NCBI RefSeq assembly: GCF_021917145.1
Contig: NC_061077.1
Coordinates: 12,400,121-12,464,120 of the forward strand
Length of the DNA: 64,000 bases
DNA from: Hypomesus transpacificus
Taxonomy: Eukaryota; Chordata; Actinopteri; Osmeriformes; Osmeridae
Reading direction: 5' to 3'
The position numbers and the translations under genes are program-made. Under the pieces are notes generated by a model. That model had not been told where the DNA came from. It was given only the letters and a program-made list of their open reading frames with translations, and did not search any database. Shown here in pieces: positions 1-12,419 of this stretch; positions within the stretch are counted from its first letter, which is position 1; each line of letters starts with the position of its first letter.

Positions 1-3000
1 TGTCCATCCTGCAGCGCAGCAGCGAGAGCGAGGTGTGCCTGGAGACGTCGCGCCTGGACGAGGCCCGCGGGAAGAGGGCCACTGCCGCCTCGCAGGCGGG
101 CTACGGGGGCAAGGCGGCCGCCCAGGCCTCGTCCTCCCTCTCGTCGTCCTCGTCCTCCTCCTCGTCCTCCTCCCTGGAGCTGCTGAACAGGGTGGAGTCT
201 CGCAGCTCCTCCCAGCTCTCCTGGCTCTCCGTTTCCATGGACGCGGCCCTGGGCTGCCGGACTAACATTTTCCAGATCCAGCGGGCATCTGGGAGGAAGC
301 ACGCCGACCGCCACTCCTCGGCCGCCGCCGCCTCGTCCGGGGCCGGGACGCTGGGCGGGGCCATGTCGGGGGCCGGAGGGGGCGTGACCTGCGCCGCCGG
401 GGGCGGCTCCACCGTCCACATCCACCCCCAGGCTGCTCCCGTGGTCTGTCGTCATGTACTGGACACACTCATCCAGCTGGCTAAGGTGAGAGAGGGGGGG
501 ACATGACTGCAGAGGGATGGGAGGGGGGGGATTGGCTCATCTGTCACATCTGTCACCAGGCTAACCAGTTCATAGAAATGGCAACAAACCAGACTAGTCA
601 GGTGTCGGATTGGTTGTTGGATCGTTTTCGCATTGAGCCTTAAACCACTCTGTTCCTCCCCCCGGCTTTCCAGGTGTTCCCCAGTCACTTCACCCAGCAA
701 CGCTGCAAAGACCTCCTGTCCTCGTCGTCCTCGTCCGACCTGGACGCCCGCCTGTGTGCCGTGGCCTCTGGAGGGGGAGGAGGGGGCGGGGGCGGCTCCA
801 GAGGAGGGGCTACCTCCCAGAACAACCCCTCCTCCAACCCCCCCGGCCAGAACTCCCTGGGCTCCTGCTCAGCCGCCCAGTCCCTGGGCATCTCCACCGA
901 CTTCTGGGACCTGCTGGTCAAGCTGGACAACATGAACGTGAGCCGCAAGGGCAAGGCCTCCATGAAGACGGTGCCCCTGGGCGGCGCCGGCGAGGCGGAG
1001 GGCGCCCAGCTGAGCCTGGAGGCGTCTCCGCTGGGCCAGCTGATGAACATGCTGTCCCACCCGGTGATCCGCCGCAGCTCCCTGCTCACGGAGAAGCTGC
1101 TGCGCCTGCTGTCGCTCATCTCCATCGCCCTGCCCGACAACAAGGCCACCGAGGTGCCCGCCGGACACCCCGCCCCGCAGGCCTCCGCCGGCGGCGCTGT
1201 CGCCAACCCGGCCACCTCCTCCACCACCACAACCACCAGCGTGGCTGCAGCCCCCGTGCCAGCGGGCGTGGCCCAGGGCTCGGTGGGCTCCGGGGCGGTG
1301 TTGCTGGCCGCCGGCCAGGGCTCGTCCTCAGGGACGGGGCTGGCCTCCTCCTCCTCCTCCACGGTCGTGTCCATCACCTCCACCACTGGAGCCGGCTCAG
1401 CAGGTCAGCTCCCCCTCTTAGGACTCACGTCACAGACGGACACTTCAGCACCTCCCACATTAGTAGTTCAGTCATGTTAGCACAACACACGGACAGCATA
1501 TCCCATAAGCACCAACCTTAGCTGTTGCCTGTATCTCTGCGGCTGAAACACCTACATTGTTCCCACCTGGGCATGGCCAGTGTACTAGATCAGATCATGT
1601 ACAGGATGTGTTTGTGTTGGTCAGCATGCAGCTCAGGGCAGCATGTAGGCTGGGTGGACGAGAGAGAGAGAGACAGAGACAGAGAGACATTCAGGTGTGT
1701 CTGTCCTGACAGGGAAGCAGAGAGGAATCGTCAGCAGTGAGAGCGACACCAAGCTGGCTTCAACGGGACTCACAGAGAAACAGCTGCAGTTGTCTGTGGA
1801 GGTATGAACACACACACACACACACACAGCTCCCCAAACAGGTGGTTACCTACTCGTGTGTTGCAGGACTTTCCAATCCTGGTCGTCGAGGGCCGCTGTC
1901 CTGCCTGTTTTAGATGTTTCCCTGCTCCAGCACACCTGATTTAAATGAATGTGTTGTTATCAAGCTCTGTGGAAGCCTGGTAACGACCATTCATTAGAAT
2001 CAGGTGTGCTGGAGCAGGGAAACATCTCAAACAGGCAGGACAGCGGCCCTCGAGGACCAGGATTGGAGAGCCTTGGTTTAAGGGTTTCTTTGAGTGTGAT
2101 CTGTCTGTCTGTGGTTATCAGGTTTATGTTTTCCCTGGTGGTTATCAGGTTTCTTGATAACTCGATGGTCATCGTTCTTTGTGTGTGTGTGTGTGTGTGT
2201 GCGCGCAGGTGTTGACCTCCCACTCGTGTTCAGAGGAGGGTCTGGAGGACGCGGCCAACATCTTGCTGCAGCTGTCCAGAGGAGACGGGGCCACCAGGGA
2301 CACGGTGCTCAGACTGCTGCTGAGCGGGGCCCGCCACCTGGGGTACACACTCTGCAAGCAGATCGGTCAGTACAACACACACACACACCTGGGGTACACA
2401 CTCTGCAAGCAGATCGGTCAGTACAACACACACACACACCTGGGGTACACACTCTGCAAGCAGATCGGTCAGTACAACACACACACACACCTGGGGTACA
2501 CACCCCTCACACACACACCCTCCCCCCAGGTCCTCATGTATGACCTCTGACCCCCCCCCCCCCCCCCCCAGGTACTCTGTTGGCTGAGCTAAGGGAGTAC
2601 AACCTGGAGCAGCAGAGACGAGCGCGGGCCGACGCCCAGTCACCTGACGCCCCGTCTGACGACTCATCCCTGTCCGCCAGGCTCAGGGGCAAGGTGCCCA
2701 GCAGGTGAGGAGAGGGTGCTGCTGGGGGGAGGGGGCCAACCAGGCCTTATGAACACCAGACAGCCCTGGGTATAGAAAGCCCTGCTACTAGGTGTGTGTG
2801 TGTGTGATGCTGGGTGCACGTGTGAGAGATTGAAGCATGCGTGGGGGTGCCGGCTGTGCCCCGTGCTCCATAATGACTGTCCTCTGCTTCGCCGCCCGTC
2901 CCCGCGCGCTGACGGGGGCGCAGGTTCGACGGGTCGGAGAGCGTGGTGATCGTGGCGGCCCAGAAGCGCACGCTGGGGGGCCGCGAGCTGCAGCTGCCCT

Positions 3001-6000
3001 GCATGAGCTCCCTGACCTCCAAGACGTCCACGCAGAAGTTCTTCCTGCGCGTGCTGCAGGTCATCATCCAGCTGAGGGAGGACACGCGCCGCGCCAACAA
3101 GAAGGCCAAGCAGACAGGACGGCTAGGTAGGGAGAGAGCGCACACACACACACACTCAGAGACCTCTCATACATGCACACACACACTCTGTCCCCCTGTT
3201 TGGTTATTAAGAGCAGCTATTGAACAATGTTTTGTCTACACACATGTATCCATGGTACCTGATAATCCAGCTGTAGTAGGTAGGTCCTGTTCCTTCCTGG
3301 AGTGACTCCCCTCTTCCTCCTCCTCTTCCCCTGTCCAGGGTCCACCAGTCTGGGCTCGGCCAGCAGCATCCAGGCCGCCGTGCGCCAGCTGGAGGCCGAG
3401 GCGGACGCCATCATCCAGATGGTGAGAGAGGGGCAGCGGGCACGCCGCCTCCAGCAGGCCCCGCCCCCCACCGCCGCCGCCGGAGCCTCGGTCGCGGCCC
3501 CCCATGTCCCCGCCGCTGCCCCGCCCAGCGCTGCTGCCGCTGCTGCTGCTGCTGCCGCCGCCACGGTTAGCATGACTGGCTGCACTGACAGCAGGGCACA
3601 ACCGCTACTGATGGAGCCAGCCCACACACACACCTGCCCACACACACACCTGCCCACACACACACCTGCCCACACACACACACCTGCCCACACACACACA
3701 CCTGCCCACACACACACACCTGCCCACACACACACCTGCCCACACACACACACACCTGCCCACACGCCGCACCCATCCACTCATCGCACTCCAAACACAT
3801 CCTACTCATGCTTGTGGCCAAACACATACCATGCGTACTCTCATTAATACTCAAACTCAAAACTCAAAACTCAAATCCAGCACAACCTTTCCTATGTACC
3901 AGCATTAATCACCATCATGCAAATGCTGCAGGCATACTGCACTCTCACCTCAAGCCTATGCTGAGATGAGACACTAGATCTAACACGCTCGCGTTGAACA
4001 ACTATTTCATCCAAAGTGCTGAGCACACACATGCACAACATGAACTTGTGCAACACATGCATATCGCTGGGAAATGTATGGACTGAGGTCATTACCGCTT
4101 CATACTACTGACAGGCATACATCCTCATGCTATTAAATGACATCATCTGACACCCCGAGTGATGGCGCTGACATCATACCCAGACTGACCCCCTAGCCCA
4201 GTGAGCAGTATCTGAATCCAGCCAATCAGCGTGCCGTTCACCCAGACGGCATCGGCATCAGAGCCTGCCATCTGAGTACGACACACACACTCAAACTCGA
4301 CAAAGAACGAATGCTTATGAACAGACGGCAATACATGCATCGCATTCTCCGTGCGGACGCCCTGTCTGTCCTGTCTGGTGTCGTACTGTTGGCCGGTCTG
4401 GATTGAGAATGTTCTGCCTGCCTCTGTTGGATCTGATCTCAGTTTGATGATGATGATGATGATTGGCTGGTTGTCATGGCTTCATGCTTTTGGCCTCGCC
4501 CACTCCCCTGCCCCGCTCTGTGTGAGGTCTTGAATGTCACGTTGCATGGCAAACTCGGGAGTGCACATGGTTAGGGCCATGCGAGCACCAACCTGTATTG
4601 ATAACCCTCTCTCTGTTTCTTTTCACTTGCTGCCTCCCATATTCTCTCTCTCCTCCTCCGTCTCTCTGTCCTCCCTCCCCCTCCTCATGGTCCTCCTGCC
4701 CCCTGTGTCCCCCCCCCCCTTCCAGTCAGAGGTGCAGGCAGAGTCCCAGGCCGCCCAGAGGGACGACTCCCCCATGGATGTGGACCAGCCTTCCCCCCTG
4801 GACCAGGACCCCGCCCCCCTGGGTGAGACACACACGCCGCACACGCTTGATTGTGCACGCGTTGGTTTCCCCCAAACTGTGTCGACCTTTATTGATCGTT
4901 TTCATTTGGCGTGTTTTTGACAGATGAAGAGGGCAACAGCCAATCAGAGAACGAGGAAAGGTTGCCCGACCTCCCCCTGCTGAGCGAGCAGCTGCTATTG
5001 GACGAGCTGTGGGACATGCTCGGGGAGTGTCTGAAGGAGCTGGAGGAGTCCCATGACCAGCACGCCGTCCTGGGTAACAACACGCCTGTCTGACGCAACA
5101 CGCCTGTCTTTACAACACGCCTGTCTGTCACAACACGCCTGTCTGTCACAACACGCCTGTCTTTTTGTCCTTCTGTACACACGTGTACTTATACAGTACT
5201 ATGAAAAAGTCTTAAGTACAATGACATTTTCATTTTAAAATGGTGAAGCAAAAATGCTTCAATGAAAGGCCTGACCTTTCTATGCATTGCAGTTTAATAC
5301 TGCTGTACAAATACAGAAGACGAAAAGCAATATTCATGTCAAAGTGGGGTGCCTTTTCCACAGTACCGTATACACACACACCCCTGTACGTGTGTGTGTG
5401 TGTTAATGTCCTCTCCCTCCTGCAGTGCTGCAGCCGGCGGTGGAGGCCTTCTTCCTGGTCCACGCCACGGAGCGTGAGAGCAAGCCGCCGGTGCGCGACA
5501 CGCGGGAGAGCCAGCTGTCCCACATCAAGGACGAGCCCCCGCCGCTGTCCCCAGCGCCCCTCACCCCCGCCACGCCCTCCTCCCTGGACCCCTTCTTCTC
5601 CCGGGAGCCCTCCTCCATGCACATCTCCTCCAACCTGCCCCCCGACACGCAGAAGTTCCTGCGCTTCGCTGGTCAGTGCTGGTGGTGGTGGTGGTGGGGG
5701 GGTTGTAGGGAAATGCATGGATTCAGTCTTTTGACGGGTTCTGATTTGACATGGCGACTAACCCCCTTCATTCCTTTTTCCCTCCCCCCCCCTCTCAGAG
5801 ACGCACCGCACCGTGCTCAACCAGATCCTGCGCCAGTCCACCACCCACCTGGCCGACGGGCCCTTCGCCGTGCTGGTCGACTACATCCGCATCCTGGACT
5901 TCGACGTCAAGCGGAAGTATGGAAGACGCACACACACACAGACACAGACCCTCCCCTCGCCACAATGTTCAGTCCTTTCCTTCACCACACACCATCAGTG

Positions 6001-8368
6001 TTGGTTTCTGACGTTAAAGTTTTCAGTTCATGTCAAGCGAAACCTTAAGGGGGGATCTCTTCTTCGGTGTAAGTCTGGGTAAAGCTGGCTCCCCCGTCCC
6101 ATCCCAACCCTTAACCATCTCTCCCCCCCCACCAAGGTACTTCCGCCAGGAGCTGGAGCGTCTGGACGAGGGCCTGAGGAAGGAGGACATGGCGGTGCAC
6201 GTGAGGAGGGACCACGTGTTCGAGGACTCGTACCGAGAGCTGCACCGCAAGAGCCCAGAGGACATGAAGAACAGACTGTGAGTCTCTCCCTCTCTCTGTC
6301 TCTCTCTCTCTCTACGGGTCTAGCGCTCTTGTCCTCTCTCACACTATGCTGAATGAGTTGCCATGTCTCCCTTTCACCCCCTTTCTGGGTTCCCCCATCC
6401 CCCCCTTGCAGGTACATAGTGTTCGAGGGCGAGGAGGGCCAGGATGCCGGCGGCCTGCTGAGGGAGTGGTACATGATCATCTCCCGGGAGATGTTCAACC
6501 CCATGTACGCCCTGTTCCGCACCTCGCCCGGCGACCGCGTCACCTACACCATCAACCCGTCGTCCCACTGCAACCCCAACCACCTCAGCTACTTCAAGTT
6601 TGTGGGCCGCGTGGTGGCCAAGGCCGTCTACGACAACCGGTTGCTGGAGTGCTACTTCACCCGCAGCTTCTACAAGCACATCCTGGGCAAGAGTGTTAGG
6701 TAGCGTCCCCACCATGTGCTTTCCACGACTCACTGAGAGATTGAGACGCGGTTGTGACTTCACGTCATGTGCCGTGCAAGCGTTAAAAAGGGTTGTTTGG
6801 TGTGTGGAGACAGACTGTGAGGTTGACTGCTGTGTGTGTGTGTCGTCTGTCCTCCTCCAGGTATACTGACATGGAGAGCGAGGACTACCCCTTCTTCCAG
6901 GGCTTGGTCTACTTACTGGAGAACGATGTGTCCACCCTGGGCTACGAGCTGACATTCAGCACTGAGGTCAGTCCCTCCTCAGCCCTCCCCCTCTCCCCAG
7001 TCCACTGGGTTCCTCCACCTCTTCAAACTGTCCGAGGATGCAGCTCCTCGAGGGCCTGATTCTAGAATGATCTACGTCCTTATCTTTGATTCAATATCCG
7101 TGTTTGTGACACTGCGGATCGTTATCCATCTGACGGCGCTGAAGGGCTGCTACTGAGGTGGTGTTACCGGAGGGTTATCTTATCTACTGTGAAGCAGCAC
7201 TGAAGCGTGTGTGTGTGTGTGCAGGTTCAGGAGTTTGGGGTGTGTGAGGTGCGGGACCTGAAGCCCAACGGGGCCAACATCATTGTGACGGAGGAGAACA
7301 AGAAGGAGTACGTGCACCTGGTGTGCCAGATGAAGATGACCGGTGAGAACCTTCCACCAAGTCATCACATCAGAGTCGCAAGAGGGGCTCGGAGAACCCA
7401 ACCAGTATCACACATGCTGAGGGGCTTCAGAATAAGGCCAATACTAAGTGTCAGTTGTCTAACGCTTTGGAGAAAGCAATGGAGAATTGTTCTCTCGGTA
7501 AACCTGTTGGATCCTAATGGTGTGACTCCTCCCTCCCTCCAGGTGCCATCCGTAAGCAGCTGGCCGCCTTCCTGGAGGGTTTCTATGAGATCATCCCCAA
7601 GAGGCTCATCTCCATCTTCACGGAGCAGGAGCTGGAGCTGCTCATCTCCGGCCTGCCCACCATCGACATCGACGACCTCAAGGCCAACACCGAGTACCAC
7701 AAGTACCAGTCCAGCTCAATACAGGTAGGACGCACAACCACACGCTACCGAAGACGCGTTTGACCGCACACACCGCCTCACCCATCCGACCGCCACGTTC
7801 CCCAGCGTGGCTGCAGGTATTGCTATCCCTAACGACTCCCATGTTTTTCCGCCCGGACACGTCGTTTACCCAGATCCAGTGGTTCTGGAGGGCCCTGCGC
7901 TCCTTCGACCAGGCCGACCGGGCCAAGTTCCTGCAGTTTGTTACAGGCACCTCCAAGGTGCCCCTTCAGGGCTTTGCCGCGCTCGAGGGCATGAACGGCA
8001 TCCAGAAGTTCCAGATCCATCGCGACGACCGCTCCACCGACCGCCTCCCCTCAGCCCACACCTGGTAAAGACACACGTCACCCTCACAGCACCCACTGGA
8101 CTTGTACAAAGTCTTTTGAACTTTAGGTTTCGGTCCCGTTGGTGTTGTGTAAGTCAGTCAAGGACCTGGGTTCCTCACTGGCCCAGGGAGCTGGTTTCAT
8201 GAAGGGGCTCAGTCTCCTGAGGGTCTCTCCATCACTCACCTCTCTCCCTCCTTGGTCTCTTGCAGCTTTAACCAGCTGGACCTCCCAGCCTACGAGAGCT
8301 ATGAGAAGCTGAGACACATGCTGCTGATGGCCATTCAGGAATGCTCCGAGGGATTCGGACTGGCTTAG
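1..8368 (+). CDS. huwe1: HUWE1 HECT-type E3 ubiquitin ligase, C-terminal 18 coding exons (5' part outside window)
   Basis: This is the C-terminal 1253 codons of the giant ubiquitin ligase HUWE1, which transfers ubiquitin through a HECT-domain cysteine to substrates such as MCL1, MYC and p53 (family knowledge). Inferred exons: 1-485 (first full codon at 3), 674-1403, 1713-1801, 2209-2365, 2572-2704, 2924-3126, 3339-3565, 4726-4822, 4924-5073, 5426-5671, 5799-5916, 6137-6277, 6412-6699, 6861-6966, 7225-7342, 7543-7724, 7874-8064, 8266-8368 (TAG). All have GT-AG borders and the phases close. The protein is nearly identical to vertebrate HUWE1 in conserved blocks: [28 protein letters not shown]-like, [12 protein letters not shown]-like, and the HECT domain from about exon 11 on. 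The catalytic cysteine in PSAHTCFNQLDLP is intact, and the protein ends ECSEGFGLA as in the family. Low-complexity Ser, Gly and Ala tracts in exons 1, 2 and 7 are extra relative to human. The WWE, UBA and armadillo parts lie upstream of the window. Confidence 0.97.
1867..2076. mobile_element. Foldback (palindromic) MITE-like element in huwe1 intron 3
   Basis: Two arms of about 80 bp are near-perfect reverse complements: about 1867-1950 and 1991-2076, with a loop of about 40 bp. The left arm reads CCAATCCTGGTCGTCGAGG and the right arm CCTCGAGGACCAGGATTGG. The arms also share the CTGCTCCAGCACACCTGATT block and its complement. The palindrome has no coding capacity, which fits a non-autonomous DNA element. 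I recognise the type as common in teleosts but cannot assign a family name. It sits wholly inside an intron. Confidence 0.75.
2331..2515 (+). repeat. 51-bp tandem repeat that copies the end of huwe1 exon 4 and its splice donor
   Basis: The unit contains the last exon codons (LGYTLCKQI), the donor ATCG|GTCAGT and a short CA run. It is present in three full copies and a fourth partial one. Donors fall after 2365, 2416 and 2467, exactly 51 bp apart. The array is an in-frame open stretch into the intron. Use of the first donor gives the conserved junction [15 protein letters not shown]. Confidence 0.95.
2551..2569 (+). repeat. C19 run abutting the huwe1 exon 5 acceptor
   Basis: Nineteen C run straight into the AG of the acceptor (exon starts 2572), so the whole polypyrimidine tract is pure C. 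Confidence 0.92.
3627..3765 (+). repeat. Minisatellite (ACACACCTGCCC units) in huwe1 intron 7
   Basis: About eight tandem units of 16-22 bp, each a CA run followed by CCTGCCC, begin about 60 bp after the donor of the alanine-rich exon ending at 3565. Unit length varies with the number of CA steps. Nothing is coding here, although the array is open in several frames because it lacks stop codons. Confidence 0.9.
5077..5163 (+). repeat. Short tandem repeat (ACACGCCTGTCTG, about 18-20 bp x 5) in huwe1 intron 9
   Basis: Five imperfect copies of an AACACGCCTGTCTGTCAC-like unit start within three bases of the exon 9 donor (exon ends 5073). The first copy therefore overlaps the donor region. It is intronic, with no coding role expected. 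Confidence 0.85.
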
Positions 8369-9165
8369 ACACTGAGACTCTTAAACCAATGCCGCGCACA
8401 CACACCCATACATACACAGATACATACACGATTTAGATTTGCCTACTCTTGACAAATTCAAACTGAGGACACACACACTCACACTATTATAGACGGAAAT
8501 GGCCTAGGTTTACTGGTTTCTAATCCCATGTAAAAGAAACGGAGTCAGACCAGCAAGCCAGACGGACTGATTGACATGTGACATTGCCTACCACACACAG
8601 AGCCTCATGTTGACACACACAACTGTACCTGGTATATTTGTGAGTCTCCCCTCTTCCCTCCCTATTAAAATGACAACCCTGAGTGGAGGCAGAGGATAAA
8701 CACATGGACTAATATAAAAGACATTTTCTCCATTTAGTTTGATTTCTCTGTACAAAAGGTTTGGGAGTTTATTATGTTTAATCTTTTTTGTTCTTCTCTG
8801 GCTGTGTAAAAAGGAGAAGGTTGTTTGTGTGTGAACAGGATGGTTATAAAACCTTTGGGGAAAAAATGTTGGTTTCTTGTTGCAAATTTGTGACCTCATA
8901 AGCCTTGAAAGATGGGTGTTTTTAGGGGGAGGGGGGCAGGGTTAAATAACTTGAGAAGTTTTGAAGAAATTCAGGAAAATGCACTTTTCAAAGTTTTGTG
9001 GCATTTTTAAGGAAGGATGGTACAAAAAAAAACGAGAACAAGTGAAGGAGAAGAAATTAACCACAAAATCTAGAGTATTTTTGGCTATTAAATCGCTGAC
9101 CCAGCCTTGAGCCTTTGAATCAGAGTGAAATAACTACATGAATAAATGCATAAAATTGAGTCTAT
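8369..9165 (+). other. huwe1: huwe1 3' untranslated region with poly(A) signal
   Basis: The stretch follows the TAG stop at 8366-8368. It is AT-rich with CA microsatellites at 8396-8411 and 8468-8485. An AATAAA hexamer at 9141-9146 is the best candidate cleavage signal. A second AATAAA near 10238 could mark a longer form. No open frame of note is present. Confidence 0.6.
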
Positions 9166-12100
9166 TGTCTCTTTTAAGATTGTTTTAACTTGTTATTTTA
9201 GCGACACCATTCATCAAAACCTATTAAGCTAAACGTGCGTATGCACTTATTTCCAGTTAATTGAGATATGGAGACAATTAGGCCTACTCAGTGTGTATTG
9301 ACCACACTGTCTACATACAGTAGATCATCATTTGAACAGGGTTCCCATGGGCCTTGACATAAAAAAAATCTAGAAAAGGATAAAGTTCTTGAGTTTAGTT
9401 TTACAGAAAATGAACCTTGAATGTGCTTGAATCCACAGTGGAAACATTCTTCATTAAATTGTGTCAGTTAGAGGTTCAGGGGATGTTTAGTTTTACAAGC
9501 TTAAATTCATGGATCATCTCAAAAGTTGTTATAGCTTTTCCAATTGTATAACTCAATATTAATCAACTTCACTCACCCAGGAGAAGTGCATATTTAAGTA
9601 TTTGTGGCTGGAAGATTATTGCATCAAATTGTAAATTTGTAAAGATGTCAGTGATGTGCACATCAATGTCATGTCTGTAAATAGTCTCTTGAACTCCAGT
9701 CAGGGGGAAAGTCAGCGTTTAGGAACCTCAGGCCCTGCCACTGTCCTACACATGACAAGTATTACAGAGACCAATGTATGTTCAAGCAGCATATTTTGAA
9801 ATCCAGATCGTATCATATTCCAAGATGCACAAAAGTTCCACTGTCACGAGTATCATGTAATATCCGGCCACGAAAGTGGCCACCAATGGTATGAAACCTA
9901 CAGAAATAAGTCTATGCTTTAAGACTTTACAATTGGGATATATGACAATCATCCAATTCATGCTGCAAAGTGGGCAATGTTAACTCCTTCAATTTTAGGA
10001 AATGGGACCTTGAAAGGAATGGATAAGGAATCAAATTTGATGTTGAACTAATTCAACTATGGGTTCCAAAAGTCGAAGCCTTTGACACTGTGCTATCATG
10101 CTCATCTGCTGAGGTAGACTGAAAGCAGAGCTATGGGGTAGAGGAGCAGAGAGACTGCCAAGAAGAAGTTGTGTTGTCGACAAGGAATCGTGGAGAACTG
10201 TTCCATCACAACACCTCTACATCCTTGTGACTATGCCAATAAACGGGCAGCCATTCACTTGGTCCAGTTCTAGATGAGTCTGGGCCTTAACTACACTCAG
10301 CCAGGTCTATTTGATGAGCTTAGATTGTGGAGGATTTGGATTCAATGATAGTTTACAGCCTGGTAAATGAGTCCAAATACACGCAGCATTTTCACTCATC
10401 GATTTGACCGTTTTTAATCACGTTTGCAAACTAGGCTTTGAGATGTGTGCTGCGATTGTGGTTGGCGTGTATTGTGAGAAGGATATTAAGTAATAACCGC
10501 TGCTAATATAGATAACTGCTAATAGAAATAATCTTGCCTGGGTAAATATTATTTACGATGCTGTGATAACCACAGAGTGGCTCACTTCCGTTGTGTTCTA
10601 ACTTTGTGTTGCTGCTTTAGTATTTGTGCTGTGGCTTTTCGAAAAGCGACACGTCTCGGCCACCGTACAGCACTGCAAAGGACAGGAAGGCTACGCAGAG
10701 TTGTGAAAAGTTGACAACCATATCTATGGTGGCAAACATAGACATACATGTGACAACAGCGCTGAATCTGATATAATCATCTTAGTAAAGCTACCGGTCC
10801 AAGGCAGTCTCAAACACAGCACAGTGATACACGCAAATTAACTAGTTGTTAGAACTGACACTCCGGTCAAGCTCAAATTGAGTAATACATTCCTTCGAAG
10901 ACACACACATAAAATGTGACATTACTTATTTTGTACATGAATGTTGCCGTAAGGGCATGTGACATCTATTTGCATGTTTCTTAAATGACAACCGCAACAG
11001 GAAGTGCAAAGACCAAAGAAGCTGTATGCGTTTGAAACCCAGAAAGAAATAACTGCTAGTTTAAATAACACCACACGATTTTTACCTGAACTACAACCAT
11101 TTTATAATTTAAAAAGGACTTTTAGAAAAACTAATTTGCAGTAGCCTATATTCATCACTATATTCATTCAGTCAAAATATACTCTTGAACCGTATTTATT
11201 GTCAATACAAACACAATATTCATAAAACAAGTACTGAAAATAATAATAGTTACATCATGTTAAATTACATTGAATGAATAGTGACCTCACTGTTTAATAA
11301 TGAATAAATACATATTCAAAAATTCATCCAAAGCTATGCATATATATCCATGTTTGAGGAATAACAAAATACATATTTGGAATTACCCAATTTATTTGTG
11401 TAAATGATGTGTATATGTGAGTGCACACAAGTCATCCATACACTGTCACCTACACTAGAGAGCCAACAGGTGGCCCTGTAAGATTACCTTAAAGATCAAG
11501 GATGTCATATCTGCATGATATACAGTTTTCAGACAATAGAGGTTTATGTTTGACTGTGCCATAGGAGGTATTACTCAGGGTTTTAGTGGTTTGATTGACT
11601 TGAATTGTTTTGAAATGAAAAACTCCAATTATCAAATGTCATTATGAGCAAATTCATATTTTGGGGTTTGGCTTTATATATTTTATTCATGGTACAGTAG
11701 ATTTTATTCTGTAAATATAACACATCATATTATTACCAAGAAAATTTGTGTTAACAACTCGCCTTCTAAAACAATCCTAATCTTGCTTTGTGTTCACACA
11801 CAGTTGAAACTGAAGCTGTAGTTTTTAATACATCCTTTCACTCCCATACCATATTGTTATAAATATTCAGATTCAAAGGGAAACACTGTTAGGCATTTTT
11901 TCCATTGAGTACATCCTTTATCCAATTCCTTGCTCTCAGTTAAAAGGCTTGTCAAATAAAAGGACTTTAAAAAGTAAAAACAAACTCAAACCACTGAGCC
12001 AGAAAAGTTTTCTTCAAATTATTTTCTTGTAATATTGAAAAAAAAAACGGTATTAGCCTCACAGTATCATAGAACACGTTTAAGATAAAAATGTTGTATG

Positions 12101-12419
12101 ACCATCTCTGTATTTGTGTGTTGTTAGGGTGTTAGTATTGTTTGCTGCTGCACAGGTTCTTCATGACAACATGGAGTCAGTGGGGGTTCAAGCAGGGGAA
12201 TGAACTGACTTTGCCAGTCAACTTGAAACTGCAGAAGACATGTCCGTTATCTTTACCAATCTGACTTCATCTGCAGTCCTTCACAACCAATTCTCGAGCC
12301 CACACAACCATTTGAGTTGTATTAACACTTTCCCAATATCTTTGCCACCCATTTCCTCAGGAACCCCCCCCCCCAAAGTAACACACCACCGGTGAAGTTC
12401 CCCTCATGGGGTCGTGTTC
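9166..12419. other. Noncoding gap between convergent huwe1 and def6, including the probable def6 3' UTR
   Basis: No open reading frame of about 60 codons occurs in these 3.2 kb on either strand. The DNA is AT-rich. The right part is probably the 3' UTR of def6, whose stop is at 12420-12422 on the minus strand; reverse AATAAA hexamers near 11692-11697 and 11703-11708 are candidate ends. A stretch near 9340-9440 (GGTTCCCATGGGCCTTGA followed by an A run) resembles worn fish repeat sequence, but I could not confirm it. A small palindrome GGCCACGAAAGTGGCC lies near 9866. Confidence 0.5.

Noticed and set aside
754-1521. A 255-codon alternate frame in huwe1 exon 2
   Set aside because: It overlaps the conserved HUWE1 frame ([27 protein letters not shown]). 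High GC removes stop codons from the other frames.
1949-2223. Small frames over the foldback element in huwe1 intron 3
   Set aside because: They translate palindromic arms and a GT repeat, with no coding homology.
3217-3780. Minus-strand frames made of repeated [12 protein letters not shown] peptides
   Set aside because: These are translations of the CA minisatellite in huwe1 intron 7.
3627-5163. CRISPR-like regular repeats
   Set aside because: The units are head-to-tail without unique spacers, in an intron of a vertebrate gene. They are minisatellites.
1-8368. let-7f/mir-98 microRNAs, which sit in a HUWE1 intron in mammals
   Set aside because: I looked for the TGAGGTAGTA seed in these introns and did not find it. 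GTAGTAGGTAGG near 3272 lacks the seed and a hairpin. The mammalian host intron is farther upstream.
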